Assembly: GCA_003599365.1 (NCBI GenBank)
Contig: QZJR01000048.1
Span: 1 to 37,322, forward strand
Direction of reading: 5' to 3'
Source of the DNA: Deltaproteobacteria bacterium
Lineage (GTDB): Bacteria; Desulfobacterota; UBA8473
DNA: 37,322 nt
Notes under the pieces: generated by a model
Told to the model about the DNA's origin: nothing
Database searches by the model: none
What the model saw: the letters and a program-made list of their open reading frames with translations, nothing else
Made by a program: the position numbers and the translations under genes
Part shown: one piece after another, positions 17,722 to 28,525 of the stretch
Numbering within the stretch: position 1 is the first letter of the stretch
How the letters are laid out: every line of letters starts with the position of its first letter

Positions 17722-17758
17722 ACCGCACAATCCTCAGTAATGGAACGTGCGGTTTTTA
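17722..17758 (+). promoter_or_regulatory. Terminator-like hairpin in the cold-shock gene leader
   Basis: ACCGCAC...GTGCGGT followed by TTTT. Confidence 0.65.
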
Positions 17759-17844
17759 GTTTACACAAACAGACTGCCGGCCGAAAGTTCGGCAAAATTT
17801 TAAATGGTTCCACAGGGGAACCCAATACAAAAGGAGTGGTAAAG

Positions 17845-18045
17845 ATGTCAGAAGGAACAGTTAAATGGTTTAATGATTCAAAGGGCTTTGGTTTTATCGA
17901 GCAGGACGGTGGCAAGGATGTTTTCGTGCATCATTCCGCGATTCAGGCAGAGGGTTTTAAATCGCTGGCAGAGGGTGATCGGGTAAGCTTCGAAGTTGTC
18001 GCCGGGCCCAAAGGTCCGGCTGCGGAGAATGTCCGGAAGCTGTAA
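17845..18045 (+). CDS. Cold-shock domain protein (CspA family)
   Basis: [33 protein letters not shown]; aaaaggagtgg SD. Confidence 0.97.
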   Translation: MSEGTVKWFNDSKGFGFIEQDGGKDVFVHHSAIQAEGFKSLAEGDRVSFEVVAGPKGPAAENVRKL

Positions 18046-18067
18046 GACCTGAGTTTCACTTTGCGTT

Positions 18068-18104
18068 TAAAAGCTCCCCCTGTGATGGGGGAGCTTTTTT
18101 TGTA
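18068..18104 (+). terminator. Rho-independent terminator after cold-shock gene
   Basis: AAAAGCTCCCCCtgtgatGGGGGAGCTTTTTTT. Confidence 0.95.
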
Positions 18105-18142
18105 GGGATTCATCCAGTTTTTTAAAACGAAGGAATAAAGAT

Positions 18143-19780
18143 ATGATAAACGCGTCGAACGTCGCCCTCTCCTACGGCAAGAGGATCATCTTCAAAGACG
18201 TCAACATAAAGTTCACCCCTGGGAACTGTTACGGGCTGATCGGCGCCAATGGTGCGGGTAAATCCACCTTCCTAAAAATACTCGCGGGCGAGATCGAGCC
18301 GGACGAGGGGACTATCTCTGTCAGTCCCGGGGAGAGGATAGCGGTCCTGAGCCAGGACCAATTTGCTTTTGACGAAGAAACGGTCTTCAACACGGTTATC
18401 AGAGGGCACAAACGGGTTTACGAATTGATGGCTGAACGGGAGGCGATCTACGCCAAGACCGAGTTTTCAGAGGCGGACGGAATCCGTTGCGGGGAGCTGG
18501 AGGCTGAATTTGGCGAGATAAACGGCTATGACGCCGAGTCCGAGGCTGCGGTGCTCTTGAACGGCCTCGGCATATCGGAAGAGCTGCGCCAAAAGAGGAT
18601 GAAAGAACTTGATGGGAGCGATAAAGTAAGAGTGCTTCTCGCCAAGGCCCTCTTCGGCAACCCGGACATCCTTCTCATGGATGAACCAACCAACCATCTG
18701 GATATCAAGTCCATCGTCTGGTTGGAGGATTTCCTTTCCCGTTTCCAGAATACGGTCATCATAGTCTCTCATGACCGCCATTTCCTGAATCAGGTCTGCA
18801 CCCACGTGGCGGATATAGACTTCGGTCGCATCCAGGTATATGCCGGAAACTACGATTTCTGGTACCAGACAAGTCAACTCCATCTAAAACAGAGAGAAAG
18901 CGACAAAAAAAAGATCACCGCCAAGGCCGATGAGTTAAAAGCATTCATCCAGCGTTTTAGCGCCAACGCCTCCAAGGCGAAGCAGGCCACCTCCAGGAAA
19001 AACCTCCTGGAGAAACTCACCATAGAGGAGATGCCGGTCTCATCCCGTAAATACCCGTTCATCGACTTCAAGCCCGAGCGGCCCTGCGGCGATATAATTC
19101 TGGAGATAAGTGGACTTGGGAAGGAGATAGATGGGGTTCCTGTCCTGAACAACATCTCTCTCAACGTCAACAAGGGAGGCAAAATCGCCTTTGTGGGGGA
19201 AGACAGCCTGGCGAAGACCACTCTCTTCCAGATTCTTGCCGGGGAAATGGAGCAGGACAGCGGCAGTTTCCGCTGGGGGGTAACCATCAGCCCCTCCTAT
19301 TTACCCAAAGAGAACAGTTGTTTTTTCAATAACGACCTGAGCCTCATCGAGTGGCTCGCCCAGTTCTCCCCCGAGGCAGAGGGGCAGACCTTCGCTAGAG
19401 GTTTTCTCGGGAAGATGCTCTTCTCCGGGGAAGAGGCGAAGAAGAAGACCTCTGTCCTATCCGGTGGGGAGCGTGTCCGCTGTATGCTCTCCAAGATGAT
19501 GCTCTCCGGCTCCAACACCCTCATCCTCGACGAGCCGACCAATCACCTGGACCTTGAATCCATCACCGCACTGAACAACGGGTTGATCGCCTTCCCGGAG
19601 GTGATTCTCTTCTGCTCTCATGACCAACAGTTGGTATCTTCGGTGGCGAACAGAATAGTGGAGATCACTCCTGCCGGGGTCATAGACAGGATGATGGGAT
19701 TCGACGAATATCTGCAAGATGAGGAAGTTTCGATGATCAGGCAAGAAATTTGCTACGGTCACCAGGGTCTCCGCCGGTAG
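18143..19780 (+). CDS. ABC-F family ATPase, YbiT-like
   Basis: Two NBDs; NYGLIGANGAGKST, VSHDRHFLNQVCTHVADIDFG, RFSANASKAKQATSR linker. Confidence 0.92.
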   Translation: MINASNVALSYGKRIIFKDVNIKFTPGNCYGLIGANGAGKSTFLKILAGEIEPDEGTISVSPGERIAVLSQDQFAFDEETVFNTVIRGHKRVYELMAEREAIYAKTEFSEADGIRCGELEAEFGEINGYDAESEAAVLLNGLGISEELRQKRMKELDGSDKVRVLLAKALFGNPDILLMDEPTNHLDIKSIVWLEDFLSRFQNTVIIVSHDRHFLNQVCTHVADIDFGRIQVYAGNYDFWYQTSQLHLKQRESDKKKITAKADELKAFIQRFSANASKAKQATSRKNLLEKLTIEEMPVSSRKYPFIDFKPERPCGDIILEISGLGKEIDGVPVLNNISLNVNKGGKIAFVGEDSLAKTTLFQILAGEMEQDSGSFRWGVTISPSYLPKENSCFFNNDLSLIEWLAQFSPEAEGQTFARGFLGKMLFSGEEAKKKTSVLSGGERVRCMLSKMMLSGSNTLILDEPTNHLDLESITALNNGLIAFPEVILFCSHDQQLVSSVANRIVEITPAGVIDRMMGFDEYLQDEEVSMIRQEICYGHQGLRR

Positions 19781-20235
19781 GGGTGATTGGAGTGGTTTCT
19801 CTAAATTGCCAATGAATAACGATCATCTCTATCGAGACCCCGAATATCCTTGGGATACCCATACCCTGATACCCTAAAAGGGCACGAGCGGACACAAGCA
19901 GTCATAACCTCTCATGTATAATGAGCACACAGGACAAGTCTGCCTGGATTATGCCAAAACTTCCATCAAAAAGACCTCCTATTTTGCCACAGTATACCTT
20001 ACCCATTCAGTTTGAGAAAGAGCCAAAAATAAATATTGTTGACAAACAAGACCTATTCCTTGATACTTCTTTCGTATTAAAGATTTTTTTATCTCCCCGC
20101 ATCTTAGCACTGCAACGCTGGGTAGGCTGATTCATGACGGGTGATCTCCTTCAGCCATTTTTTAATTAACCTGAGATATAGTGTTAGATAAAGAAAGATA
20201 TTGTTTGTATTTTGTATGTTATTGAGGAGGTAATT

Positions 20236-20688
20236 ATGAAATCAACAGTCATCATAGCCTGCCTTTCACTCCTCATGTACGTCGGCCTGGCATCTGCAGA
20301 AGAAACGAAGGCAGGCTTTGTAAAGAGCGTCTCCGGACAGGCATTCATCGGCCGTAAACAAATATCGATTCCAGCTAAGGCTGGTGACAAGCTGTTTGAA
20401 AACGACATCATTATAACAGGCTCTGATGGCAATATAGGGGTAACTTTTCAAGACAATAGTATTTTAGGGATCGGCCCTAATACGCAGGTGAATATTAGCA
20501 AATTCGCTTTTGACCCCGCTAACAAGAATTTTGCTTTCTTTGCACAAATTAAGAAGGGAACCTTAGTATACTTAGCGGGTTTAATTGCCAAGTTGGAAAA
20601 CAAAAGCGTACGATTTGAAACACCGACAGCTGTGTGTGGTATACGTGGCACACACTTGGCCATAAAAGTGGAAGCCGGGGATGAATAA
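20236..20688 (+). CDS. FecR-domain periplasmic protein
   Basis: Signal peptide; GDKLFENDIIITGSDGNIGVTFQDNSILGIGPNTQVNI...KGTLVYLAGLIAK...TPTAVCGIRGTHLAI; GAGGAGG SD. Confidence 0.87.
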   Translation: MKSTVIIACLSLLMYVGLASAEETKAGFVKSVSGQAFIGRKQISIPAKAGDKLFENDIIITGSDGNIGVTFQDNSILGIGPNTQVNISKFAFDPANKNFAFFAQIKKGTLVYLAGLIAKLENKSVRFETPTAVCGIRGTHLAIKVEAGDE

Positions 20689-20758
20689 CAATTGAGGGCA
20701 GTCAAAGAATTACTTAGACTTGATATTCTCTCTTCGGAAAACAACAAAAGATGATGCC

Positions 20759-21382
20759 ATGATAATTAAGAAAAATATCCATATAGTGAGAGCATTGCAG
20801 ATCGCAATGTTGTTTGCGCTTCTACTGAATACGGGATGTGCTCCTGTAACAAGGGTTGTACTTCTGCCTGATCCAGATGGTAAGGTGGGTATTGTCGATG
20901 TCTCATCTGACAAGGGTATTCAGACGCTCGATAATCCTTGGCAGACAACGGAGGTTTCGAGTAAGGGTAAAGCCCCAAGTGTGCCACGGTTAATGGATGA
21001 AAAGGCGGTCAGGGCAATGTTCAAGGAAGCCTTAGCCGCTGAACCAATTCCTCCGGTATTCTCCATTGTTTATTTTGAAACGGACTCTTCTGATCTAACA
21101 ACCGAATCCCTCAAAATATTATCTCGGGTTTTAGAAGAGATCGGGGTACGGAAATCAACAAATATAATTGTCAGCGGTCACACTGATGCCGTCGGATCAG
21201 TTGAAAAAAACCAGGAGCTATCCCTCAAACGTGCCAAAGCTGTGGCTGATTTTTTTGTCAGCAAAGGTGTACATCCCGAAAACATTGATGTCACTTACCA
21301 TGGGAAAGGGAGCCCTTTGATTCCAACGCCTGATGGTGTTCCTGAGCCAAGGAACCGCCGGGTTGAAATTACGGTCCAATAA
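20759..21382 (+). CDS. OmpA-family lipoprotein
   Basis: Lipobox LLNTGC; SGHTDAVGSVEKNQELSLKRAKAVADFFVSKGV...NRRVEITV. Confidence 0.9.
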   Translation: MIIKKNIHIVRALQIAMLFALLLNTGCAPVTRVVLLPDPDGKVGIVDVSSDKGIQTLDNPWQTTEVSSKGKAPSVPRLMDEKAVRAMFKEALAAEPIPPVFSIVYFETDSSDLTTESLKILSRVLEEIGVRKSTNIIVSGHTDAVGSVEKNQELSLKRAKAVADFFVSKGVHPENIDVTYHGKGSPLIPTPDGVPEPRNRRVEITVQ

Positions 21383-21509
21383 ATTCCCAGGGTTCTTTTT
21401 ATTTTCCTAGTCTCGTTTCGGGACTTTCTGCAATATTTACTAATCACTTCAAGATAGCTTACTCGCCATCCGTGATGTTTTGTAGGTGCTGTTAGTGATC
21501 AAAAATTTT

Positions 21510-23255
21510 TCAGGATGAGCTACTCAGGTACAGTTTGGTGTATTGGTTGGAAATCGGAAGCCTCCAGTCTTTGCCAAATGCCTTTGGGGTAATCTTTATA
21601 CCTGGCGGACCCTGCCTGCGTTTATACTCGTTTCTATCCACCATCTGAATGACTCTCTTGACCGTATCTTCATCAAACCCCATCTTTAGTATTTCGGTGT
21701 AAGCCATGTCCTGCTCTATATAGGCACGAAGGATGGCATCGAGTTTGTCGTAAGGCGGCAGGGAATCCTGGTCTTTCTGATCGGGTCTTAGCTCAGCAGA
21801 TGGTTCCCTCTCTATAATACTCTTGGGGATTACGGGTCTTCCTGCTTGCCTGTTCTTAAATTCAGCCAGTTCATAGACCAGGGTCTTGGGTACATCTTTT
21901 ATTACAGCAAACCCACCAGCCATATCCCCGTACAGGGTACAGTACCCCACGGCAGTTTCACTTTTATTGCCCGTAGTCAACACCAGCCACCCGAATTTAT
22001 TGGAAAGGGACATCAGGAGGTTCCCCCGGATTCTTGCCTGGATATTTTCCTCTGTTACATCGGGTGCCATTCCATTAAATATGGGCTTGAGTATATCAAG
22101 ATAGGAGTTAAAGACCTGCTCAATGGGGATGGATATAAGTCGGATCCCAAGATTGTCTGATAGAAAACGGGCATCTTCTTTTGTTCCTTCGGAGCTGAAC
22201 CGTGAGGGCATGGTTACTCCAACAACTGCCTCAGCCCCCAGGGCATCAACAGCAATAGCGGCAGTTAATGCAGAGTCTATCCCCCCGCTAATGCCGATGA
22301 GCACCTTTGGGAATCCATTCTTTCTAGCATAATCCCTTACCCCAAGGACCAGAGCTGAATAGATTTCTTCCTGATAGTCAAGCCAACGGATCCTGGCTTC
22401 AGGAATTTTCTGTTTTTGTGAGGGAACAACCGAAGAAATAGAGAACCTTCGAACCTCTCCTGATAAAGACTCGTCTGAAGACATCAATGAATTCTCTGAG
22501 CATAGAGGCTCATACTGTGGAATCTCAAGGTCAAACAGCAGCATGTCTTCATCGAACTGTCTGGAATTGGCAAGGAGTTCCCCATTAGGGTCGAGGATAA
22601 AGCTCCCGCCATCAAATATAAGTTCGTCCTGCCCTCCTACCAGATTGTTATAGAGGATAAAACATTCATTATCCAGGGCAAGTTTTTTCAGTACCTGCTC
22701 TCTTACTTTTCGTTTTCCTGCATAGTAGGGAGATGCAGAAATATTGGCTATCACCTTTGCGCCGCCTTTTTGAACCTCGGCTTTGGCTGGCCCCTCAGAA
22801 AACCAGGAGTCTTCGCAGATATTTATTCCAATTGCCACACCGTTTAAGACAAGGACGACGCCCTCTTTACCTGGCTCAAAGTACCTCTTCTCATCAAAAA
22901 CCCCGTAATTGGGGAGGAGTACCTTGCGATAGACTCCTGTCAATTTGCCATCGTGGATCAGGGCAGCAGCATTGTAGAGAGATGCCCCGCACGCCTCAGG
23001 AAAACCGACGACACAGGTAATCCCGGAAGTTTTTGTTATGATGCTCTTAAGAGTCTTTTTACAATCATCAAGAAACTGCCGCTTGAGGAGGATATCTTCC
23101 GGAGGATAACCACAAAGGGAAAGCTCGGGGAAGGTGACCATGTCTACACCTTTCTCCCTTGCCATCCCTGTATAGTGGATTATCTTATCTGCATTTCCTG
23201 AGAGATCGCCAACGGTTGTATTGATCTGGGCTAACGCAACACGAAGTAAAGGCAA
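21510..23255 (-). CDS. nadE: Glutamine-dependent NAD+ synthetase
   Basis: N-terminal nitrilase-like amidase plus C-terminal GISGGIDSALTAAIA synthetase domain. Confidence 0.96.
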   Translation of the reverse strand: MPLLRVALAQINTTVGDLSGNADKIIHYTGMAREKGVDMVTFPELSLCGYPPEDILLKRQFLDDCKKTLKSIITKTSGITCVVGFPEACGASLYNAAALIHDGKLTGVYRKVLLPNYGVFDEKRYFEPGKEGVVLVLNGVAIGINICEDSWFSEGPAKAEVQKGGAKVIANISASPYYAGKRKVREQVLKKLALDNECFILYNNLVGGQDELIFDGGSFILDPNGELLANSRQFDEDMLLFDLEIPQYEPLCSENSLMSSDESLSGEVRRFSISSVVPSQKQKIPEARIRWLDYQEEIYSALVLGVRDYARKNGFPKVLIGISGGIDSALTAAIAVDALGAEAVVGVTMPSRFSSEGTKEDARFLSDNLGIRLISIPIEQVFNSYLDILKPIFNGMAPDVTEENIQARIRGNLLMSLSNKFGWLVLTTGNKSETAVGYCTLYGDMAGGFAVIKDVPKTLVYELAEFKNRQAGRPVIPKSIIEREPSAELRPDQKDQDSLPPYDKLDAILRAYIEQDMAYTEILKMGFDEDTVKRVIQMVDRNEYKRRQGPPGIKITPKAFGKDWRLPISNQYTKLYLSSSS

Positions 23256-23303
23256 TGTTATAAATCCTCCGAGTAAGGGCGAGAATAGCCTCGCCCCTAC
23301 TAA

Positions 23304-24632
23304 TTACAATTTGGGTAAATACGTATCAAGCTCATATTGGCTCACATGGGTCCTGTACCTGTCCCACTCAATCTTCTTATTTTCGATAAACTTGTAGAAT
23401 ATATGATCGCCCAGCGCCTCTCTCACAAGCTCACTCTTTTCAACTTCCAGTATGGATTCATAGAGATTACCCGGCAATTCATGGATATTCAGCTCTTTCC
23501 TCTTTTCAGGACTGAAGTGATAGAGATCCTCTTCTATAGGGTCTGGTAAAGGATAGCCTTTTTCGATACCCTTGAGGCCTGCGGCCAGCATCACGGAAAA
23601 GGCAAGGTAGGGATTGCATGCCGGGTCAGGGGAGCGAAACTCGATACGTGTAGCCTTCTCCTTGCCGGGTTTATACATAGGGACCCTTATCATAGTGGAT
23701 CTGTTACGTCTTGCCCAGCAAATATAGACAGGTGCCTCGTAGCCTGGAACAAGCCTTTTATAGGAATTCACCCACTGATTGGTTACTGCCGTAAACTCTC
23801 TTGCATGTTTCAGGATACCGGCAATGTAGCTTTTGGCTACGTCCGAAAGGTTAAATTCATCCCTGGGATTGTAAAATGCATTTCCATCAGAGATGAACAG
23901 GGACTGATGAACATGCATACCACTTCCGTTGATTCCGAAGATTGGCTTTGGCATAAATGTAGCATAAACCCCGTTGCGTCTTGCTATCTCTTTCGTTATA
24001 ATCTTAAGGGTCATAGTCTTATCTGCCATCCTTAAACCTTCGTCATACCTCATGTCGATCTCGTGCTGGCTTGGGGCTACCTCGTGGTGGCTGTATTCTA
24101 CATGTATACCTATCTTCTGCAGGGCAAAGATGGTTTCTCTTCGGAGCTGCCCTGCCGTATCCAGGGGGGTAGTGTCAAAATAACCACCCTCATCCAGTGG
24201 TACAGGGTTCTTGTTGTCGGAAAAATAGAAAAATTCCAGTTCCGGTCCTATATAAAAAGTATACCCCTGGTCTTTTGCCTTTTGTAAAAGCCTTTTGAAG
24301 GCATAACGAGGATCGCCCTTGTAGTGCGTTCCATCGGGTTCAAGGATATCGCAGAACATTCTGACTACAGGTTTCTCCTCATCCCTCCATGGCAGGAACT
24401 CTAAAGTGGTGGGATCCGGCTTGGCTATCATATCGCTTTCCTCTATACGGGCAAACCCCTCAATAGAAGAACCGTCAAAGCCCATCCCCTCGTCCATAGC
24501 TTCATCTAACTCGGGGGGTGTTATGGCAAAGCTCTTAAGATACCCGAGTACGTCGGTAAACCATAATTGGATAAAACTCACATCTCGTTCCTTAACGATT
24601 TTCTTAACATCTTCTTTTGTGCTGCAGAGCAT
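23304..24632 (-). CDS. glnA: Type I glutamine synthetase
   Basis: FDGSSIEGF, NGSGMHVHQSLF, EFRSPDPACNPYLAFSVML. Confidence 0.97.
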   Translation of the reverse strand: MLCSTKEDVKKIVKERDVSFIQLWFTDVLGYLKSFAITPPELDEAMDEGMGFDGSSIEGFARIEESDMIAKPDPTTLEFLPWRDEEKPVVRMFCDILEPDGTHYKGDPRYAFKRLLQKAKDQGYTFYIGPELEFFYFSDNKNPVPLDEGGYFDTTPLDTAGQLRRETIFALQKIGIHVEYSHHEVAPSQHEIDMRYDEGLRMADKTMTLKIITKEIARRNGVYATFMPKPIFGINGSGMHVHQSLFISDGNAFYNPRDEFNLSDVAKSYIAGILKHAREFTAVTNQWVNSYKRLVPGYEAPVYICWARRNRSTMIRVPMYKPGKEKATRIEFRSPDPACNPYLAFSVMLAAGLKGIEKGYPLPDPIEEDLYHFSPEKRKELNIHELPGNLYESILEVEKSELVREALGDHIFYKFIENKKIEWDRYRTHVSQYELDTYLPKL

Positions 24633-24808
24633 ATATCTCCTCCTTTAGGTTTGTCCTCAATTGAAACAAAAATCGGTTTTTTTAAAAGCGAAAATTTTTG
24701 CTTATTTCATACAGTAATTATTAACATTTTTTGGGTGTTAATACAATCTTTTTCACCCCCTTTCTTTAATGGATTGGCAGTTGGGTCGTTAAAACCTTAA
24801 CTCTTCAC

Positions 24809-25174
<366 letters not shown>

Positions 25175-27799
25175 TTAAAAGCCTCTTCGTGGTTTTTCAA
25201 AAGTCTCTAAGTCCCAAGAGAGGCTGCGTTTGACCCTCTCCACTTCCTTTTCATCATATATCTTCTGTCCGAATATATCTCTCACATAAAAGCTATCCGT
25301 GACACGCATAAGTCGTGTGGTTATCTTCGCGATATAGATATATACCCCCATGTCTGACATAGCCTTTGTGATTGAATAGAGAAGACCGAATCTGTCATTA
25401 GCCTCTATATCAATTACTGTGTAAAAGTCGGATGTATCGTTATCAATCTTTATGGTAGTTTCTGTCTCCTTCAGTCCCTTCTTTTTAGAATGAAGATAAG
25501 CTCCTTTCTTTTTTACCAATTCTTCTACTCTGACCCTCCCGTCGATTACCTTCTCAAGGTCGTCCTGTATTGCCTTCCATTCCTCCTGATCTACATATTC
25601 ATCACCATTTGTATGGTTAACCCTGAGAATATCCATGGCTATGCCGTCACTCCTCGTATCTATCTGGGCATCCAGGATATTCATATTGTGATATACCATG
25701 ACGCCACAGACCTTGTAAAACAGACCATGGGAATCCGGTGTGGCTATAAGGATATCGTAATAACCCTTATCCGGTTTCTGCCTTACGTCAAAGGCAAGTG
25801 TTTTCTCTTCCAGGTTGTAACACAGCAGGATGTGATTCGATATTATCTCAGGGCTGTTATTCAGAAGGTATCTAGATGGTGTTAGGTCCAGATTGTAGTG
25901 AATATCATCCATGGGCATCTTCAAACGCAGCTCGGATATGACTTCATTTTTTATTTTATCGAGTTTACAGGCTGTATCAGTCATGGTAAAGTCCCCCTTC
26001 TCAATAATATGGAATGCCCTGATATAGAGTTCCTGGAATAGGGTATTCTTCCATGAATTAAAGGCCTCTGCCCTCGATGCCTTCATATCAGCAAAGGTCA
26101 GAATATATAGCATTCGCAAGCTATCGCCGTCTTTCATCTTTTGGGCAAATCCTATAATTAGATTCTCATCAGAAAGGTCTCTGGTTTGGGCTATACTGGG
26201 CATATATAGATGGTTCTCTACCAAAAAAGCTATCAACTCCATATCTTCTTCAGGGAACCCCATCCTCCCCGCTATGCTGTATGCGAGTTCCACACCTTTC
26301 TCTACATGGTCTGTATCAAAAGCCTTTCCCAGATCATGGAAAAGAATGGCGAGAAAGATCAATTCCACCCTCTTCTCTTCTCCGGCCAGTTTGGTGAGAA
26401 GGGGGAAGGTGTCTTCGTACTTTCCCACAAGGAGATTTTCGAATTCCTCAATGGCAAAAAGGGTATGGATGTCAGCAGTATAGACATGGTAGTAATACGG
26501 CTGGGGAAGGTGGGTTATCCTGGCAAATTCAGGGATAAACCTATCCAGAAGTCCAAGTCTGTGCATAGTTTTTAGAACCTTTGCCACTCCTCTCCCCTCT
26601 CTCATAATGGATATGAAAGAGCTATTCACCTCTCTGGAGTTTCTGAACTCCTCTCCTATTACATCGAGACTTCCTCTAATCAGTTCCTGGCTATCGGAAC
26701 TCACCTCTTTCTTCAGTTCCACGGAATATTCGAAGATCTTCATCAAGGTATGTGGCGCCCTCCTGAAAAGATCAGGATGGACAACCGATATTCTGTTATT
26801 CACTATCTCAAAGTCTTGATCCATACTTCTGAAGAAGACCTTACCCCTCTTTTTCGACTTTGCCTGATCCTCTCTCGTCCTGTCTATTAACACAGAGGAG
26901 AGGTACTTTATGTCCTCTGCGCACTGATAGTAGTCGTGCATGAATCGTCCCACCGCGGCAGTTAAATGAGGATCAGCATAACCCAGAAGATTCGCCATCT
27001 TTTCCTGATATTCAAAGGCCAGGTGATCATTCTTTCTGCCGCTCAGGAAGTGGATGCCGTTTCTTACCTTCCACAGGAACTCCAGGGACTCCTCAAGTAG
27101 AGCTATTTCCCACGACGATAATGCCCCCTTTACCTTTAATTCATCTACCCCTCTTGCCTGAAACCGGACCTTCGCTATCCAGAGGGCGCTATGAATATCC
27201 CTCAAGCCCCCTTCCCCCTCTTTCAGATGTGGTTCCAGAAGGTACACCGAATCACCATAATACCTATGCCTTGATTCCATGTCTTTTAACTGTCCTGAGA
27301 TGAAGGAATTGATACCCTTAGAGAATGCGTTCCTATAGATTGTGTCCTCAAATTCGCCGTACAGGCTCCTGTCTCCCATGAGATACCGCATCTCTATCAG
27401 GGAAGTCCTTGCTTTAATATCCTCTTTCATCATGGCAAGGCAATCCTTCAACGTCATATTGCTGTATCCCACTGTCAGTCCTGCATCCCAGAGGGGATAG
27501 AGTATCTTGCCTGTAACATCCTCCAGATTGCCGCGAAACCTTTCCGGCATGAAAAACAGCAGGTCTATGTCAGAATACGGGCTTAATTCTTCTCTTCCAT
27601 AGCCACCTACTGCAGCAATGGCATATCTGTTCTTTGTTTTCTCACCGTCCGAATACGGCGTCGAAGAAAAGATTTCCCTGAGACATCCATCTATAAGGGA
27701 AGAGTACCTCCTGACCAAGTCTCGACCACATAGTCCCTTCCAGTATTCTTCCCTTAATCGGTCTAAACTATCTCTTATGTAACCTTTCAGGTTTTCCAA
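25175..27799 (-). CDS. glnD: P-II uridylyltransferase/uridylyl-removing enzyme GlnD
   Basis: NT domain GGYGREELSPYSDIDLLF, HD motif LFHDLGKAFDTDH, ACT domains. ORF track ATG is 27847; TTG at 27799 preceded by GGGAGG fits better. Confidence 0.93.
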   Translation of the reverse strand: MENLKGYIRDSLDRLREEYWKGLCGRDLVRRYSSLIDGCLREIFSSTPYSDGEKTKNRYAIAAVGGYGREELSPYSDIDLLFFMPERFRGNLEDVTGKILYPLWDAGLTVGYSNMTLKDCLAMMKEDIKARTSLIEMRYLMGDRSLYGEFEDTIYRNAFSKGINSFISGQLKDMESRHRYYGDSVYLLEPHLKEGEGGLRDIHSALWIAKVRFQARGVDELKVKGALSSWEIALLEESLEFLWKVRNGIHFLSGRKNDHLAFEYQEKMANLLGYADPHLTAAVGRFMHDYYQCAEDIKYLSSVLIDRTREDQAKSKKRGKVFFRSMDQDFEIVNNRISVVHPDLFRRAPHTLMKIFEYSVELKKEVSSDSQELIRGSLDVIGEEFRNSREVNSSFISIMREGRGVAKVLKTMHRLGLLDRFIPEFARITHLPQPYYYHVYTADIHTLFAIEEFENLLVGKYEDTFPLLTKLAGEEKRVELIFLAILFHDLGKAFDTDHVEKGVELAYSIAGRMGFPEEDMELIAFLVENHLYMPSIAQTRDLSDENLIIGFAQKMKDGDSLRMLYILTFADMKASRAEAFNSWKNTLFQELYIRAFHIIEKGDFTMTDTACKLDKIKNEVISELRLKMPMDDIHYNLDLTPSRYLLNNSPEIISNHILLCYNLEEKTLAFDVRQKPDKGYYDILIATPDSHGLFYKVCGVMVYHNMNILDAQIDTRSDGIAMDILRVNHTNGDEYVDQEEWKAIQDDLEKVIDGRVRVEELVKKKGAYLHSKKKGLKETETTIKIDNDTSDFYTVIDIEANDRFGLLYSITKAMSDMGVYIYIAKITTRLMRVTDSFYVRDIFGQKIYDEKEVERVKRSLSWDLETFEKPRRGF

Positions 27800-28116
27800 G
27801 TTTCCTCCCTTAAATACAAAATAAATTTGTATATTAGCAATACCCATACCAAACCCATAGGATCTCCTTTTATTTTCTGAAACAGATTTAAATACAACTG
27901 CTTAGAGATATATTTACAAACAGGCGAAGTTGTCTGGGAAAGATGAAGCGTTCGACTTCGAGCAGTTATAGACAGTGGATATTAGCTAAAATGCGTGAAT
28001 ATTAACATCTAGAACCGGTTAACATCATATGCACGTTTTTGAGCAGATTTCTCAGAATGGGGCAGAGTGGAATGCTCTATGTCCTTGGGCAAAATTGATG
28101 GGTGAGAAATCGTCCT

Positions 28117-28482
<366 letters not shown>

Positions 28483-28525
28483 TCAGCAAATATCTCTGGA
28501 CTGGCACTCTTCACTGTTTATAATT

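Noticed and set aside
19921-20130. 69-aa ORF before the FecR gene
   Set aside because: No SD and no recognisable domain; insufficient support.
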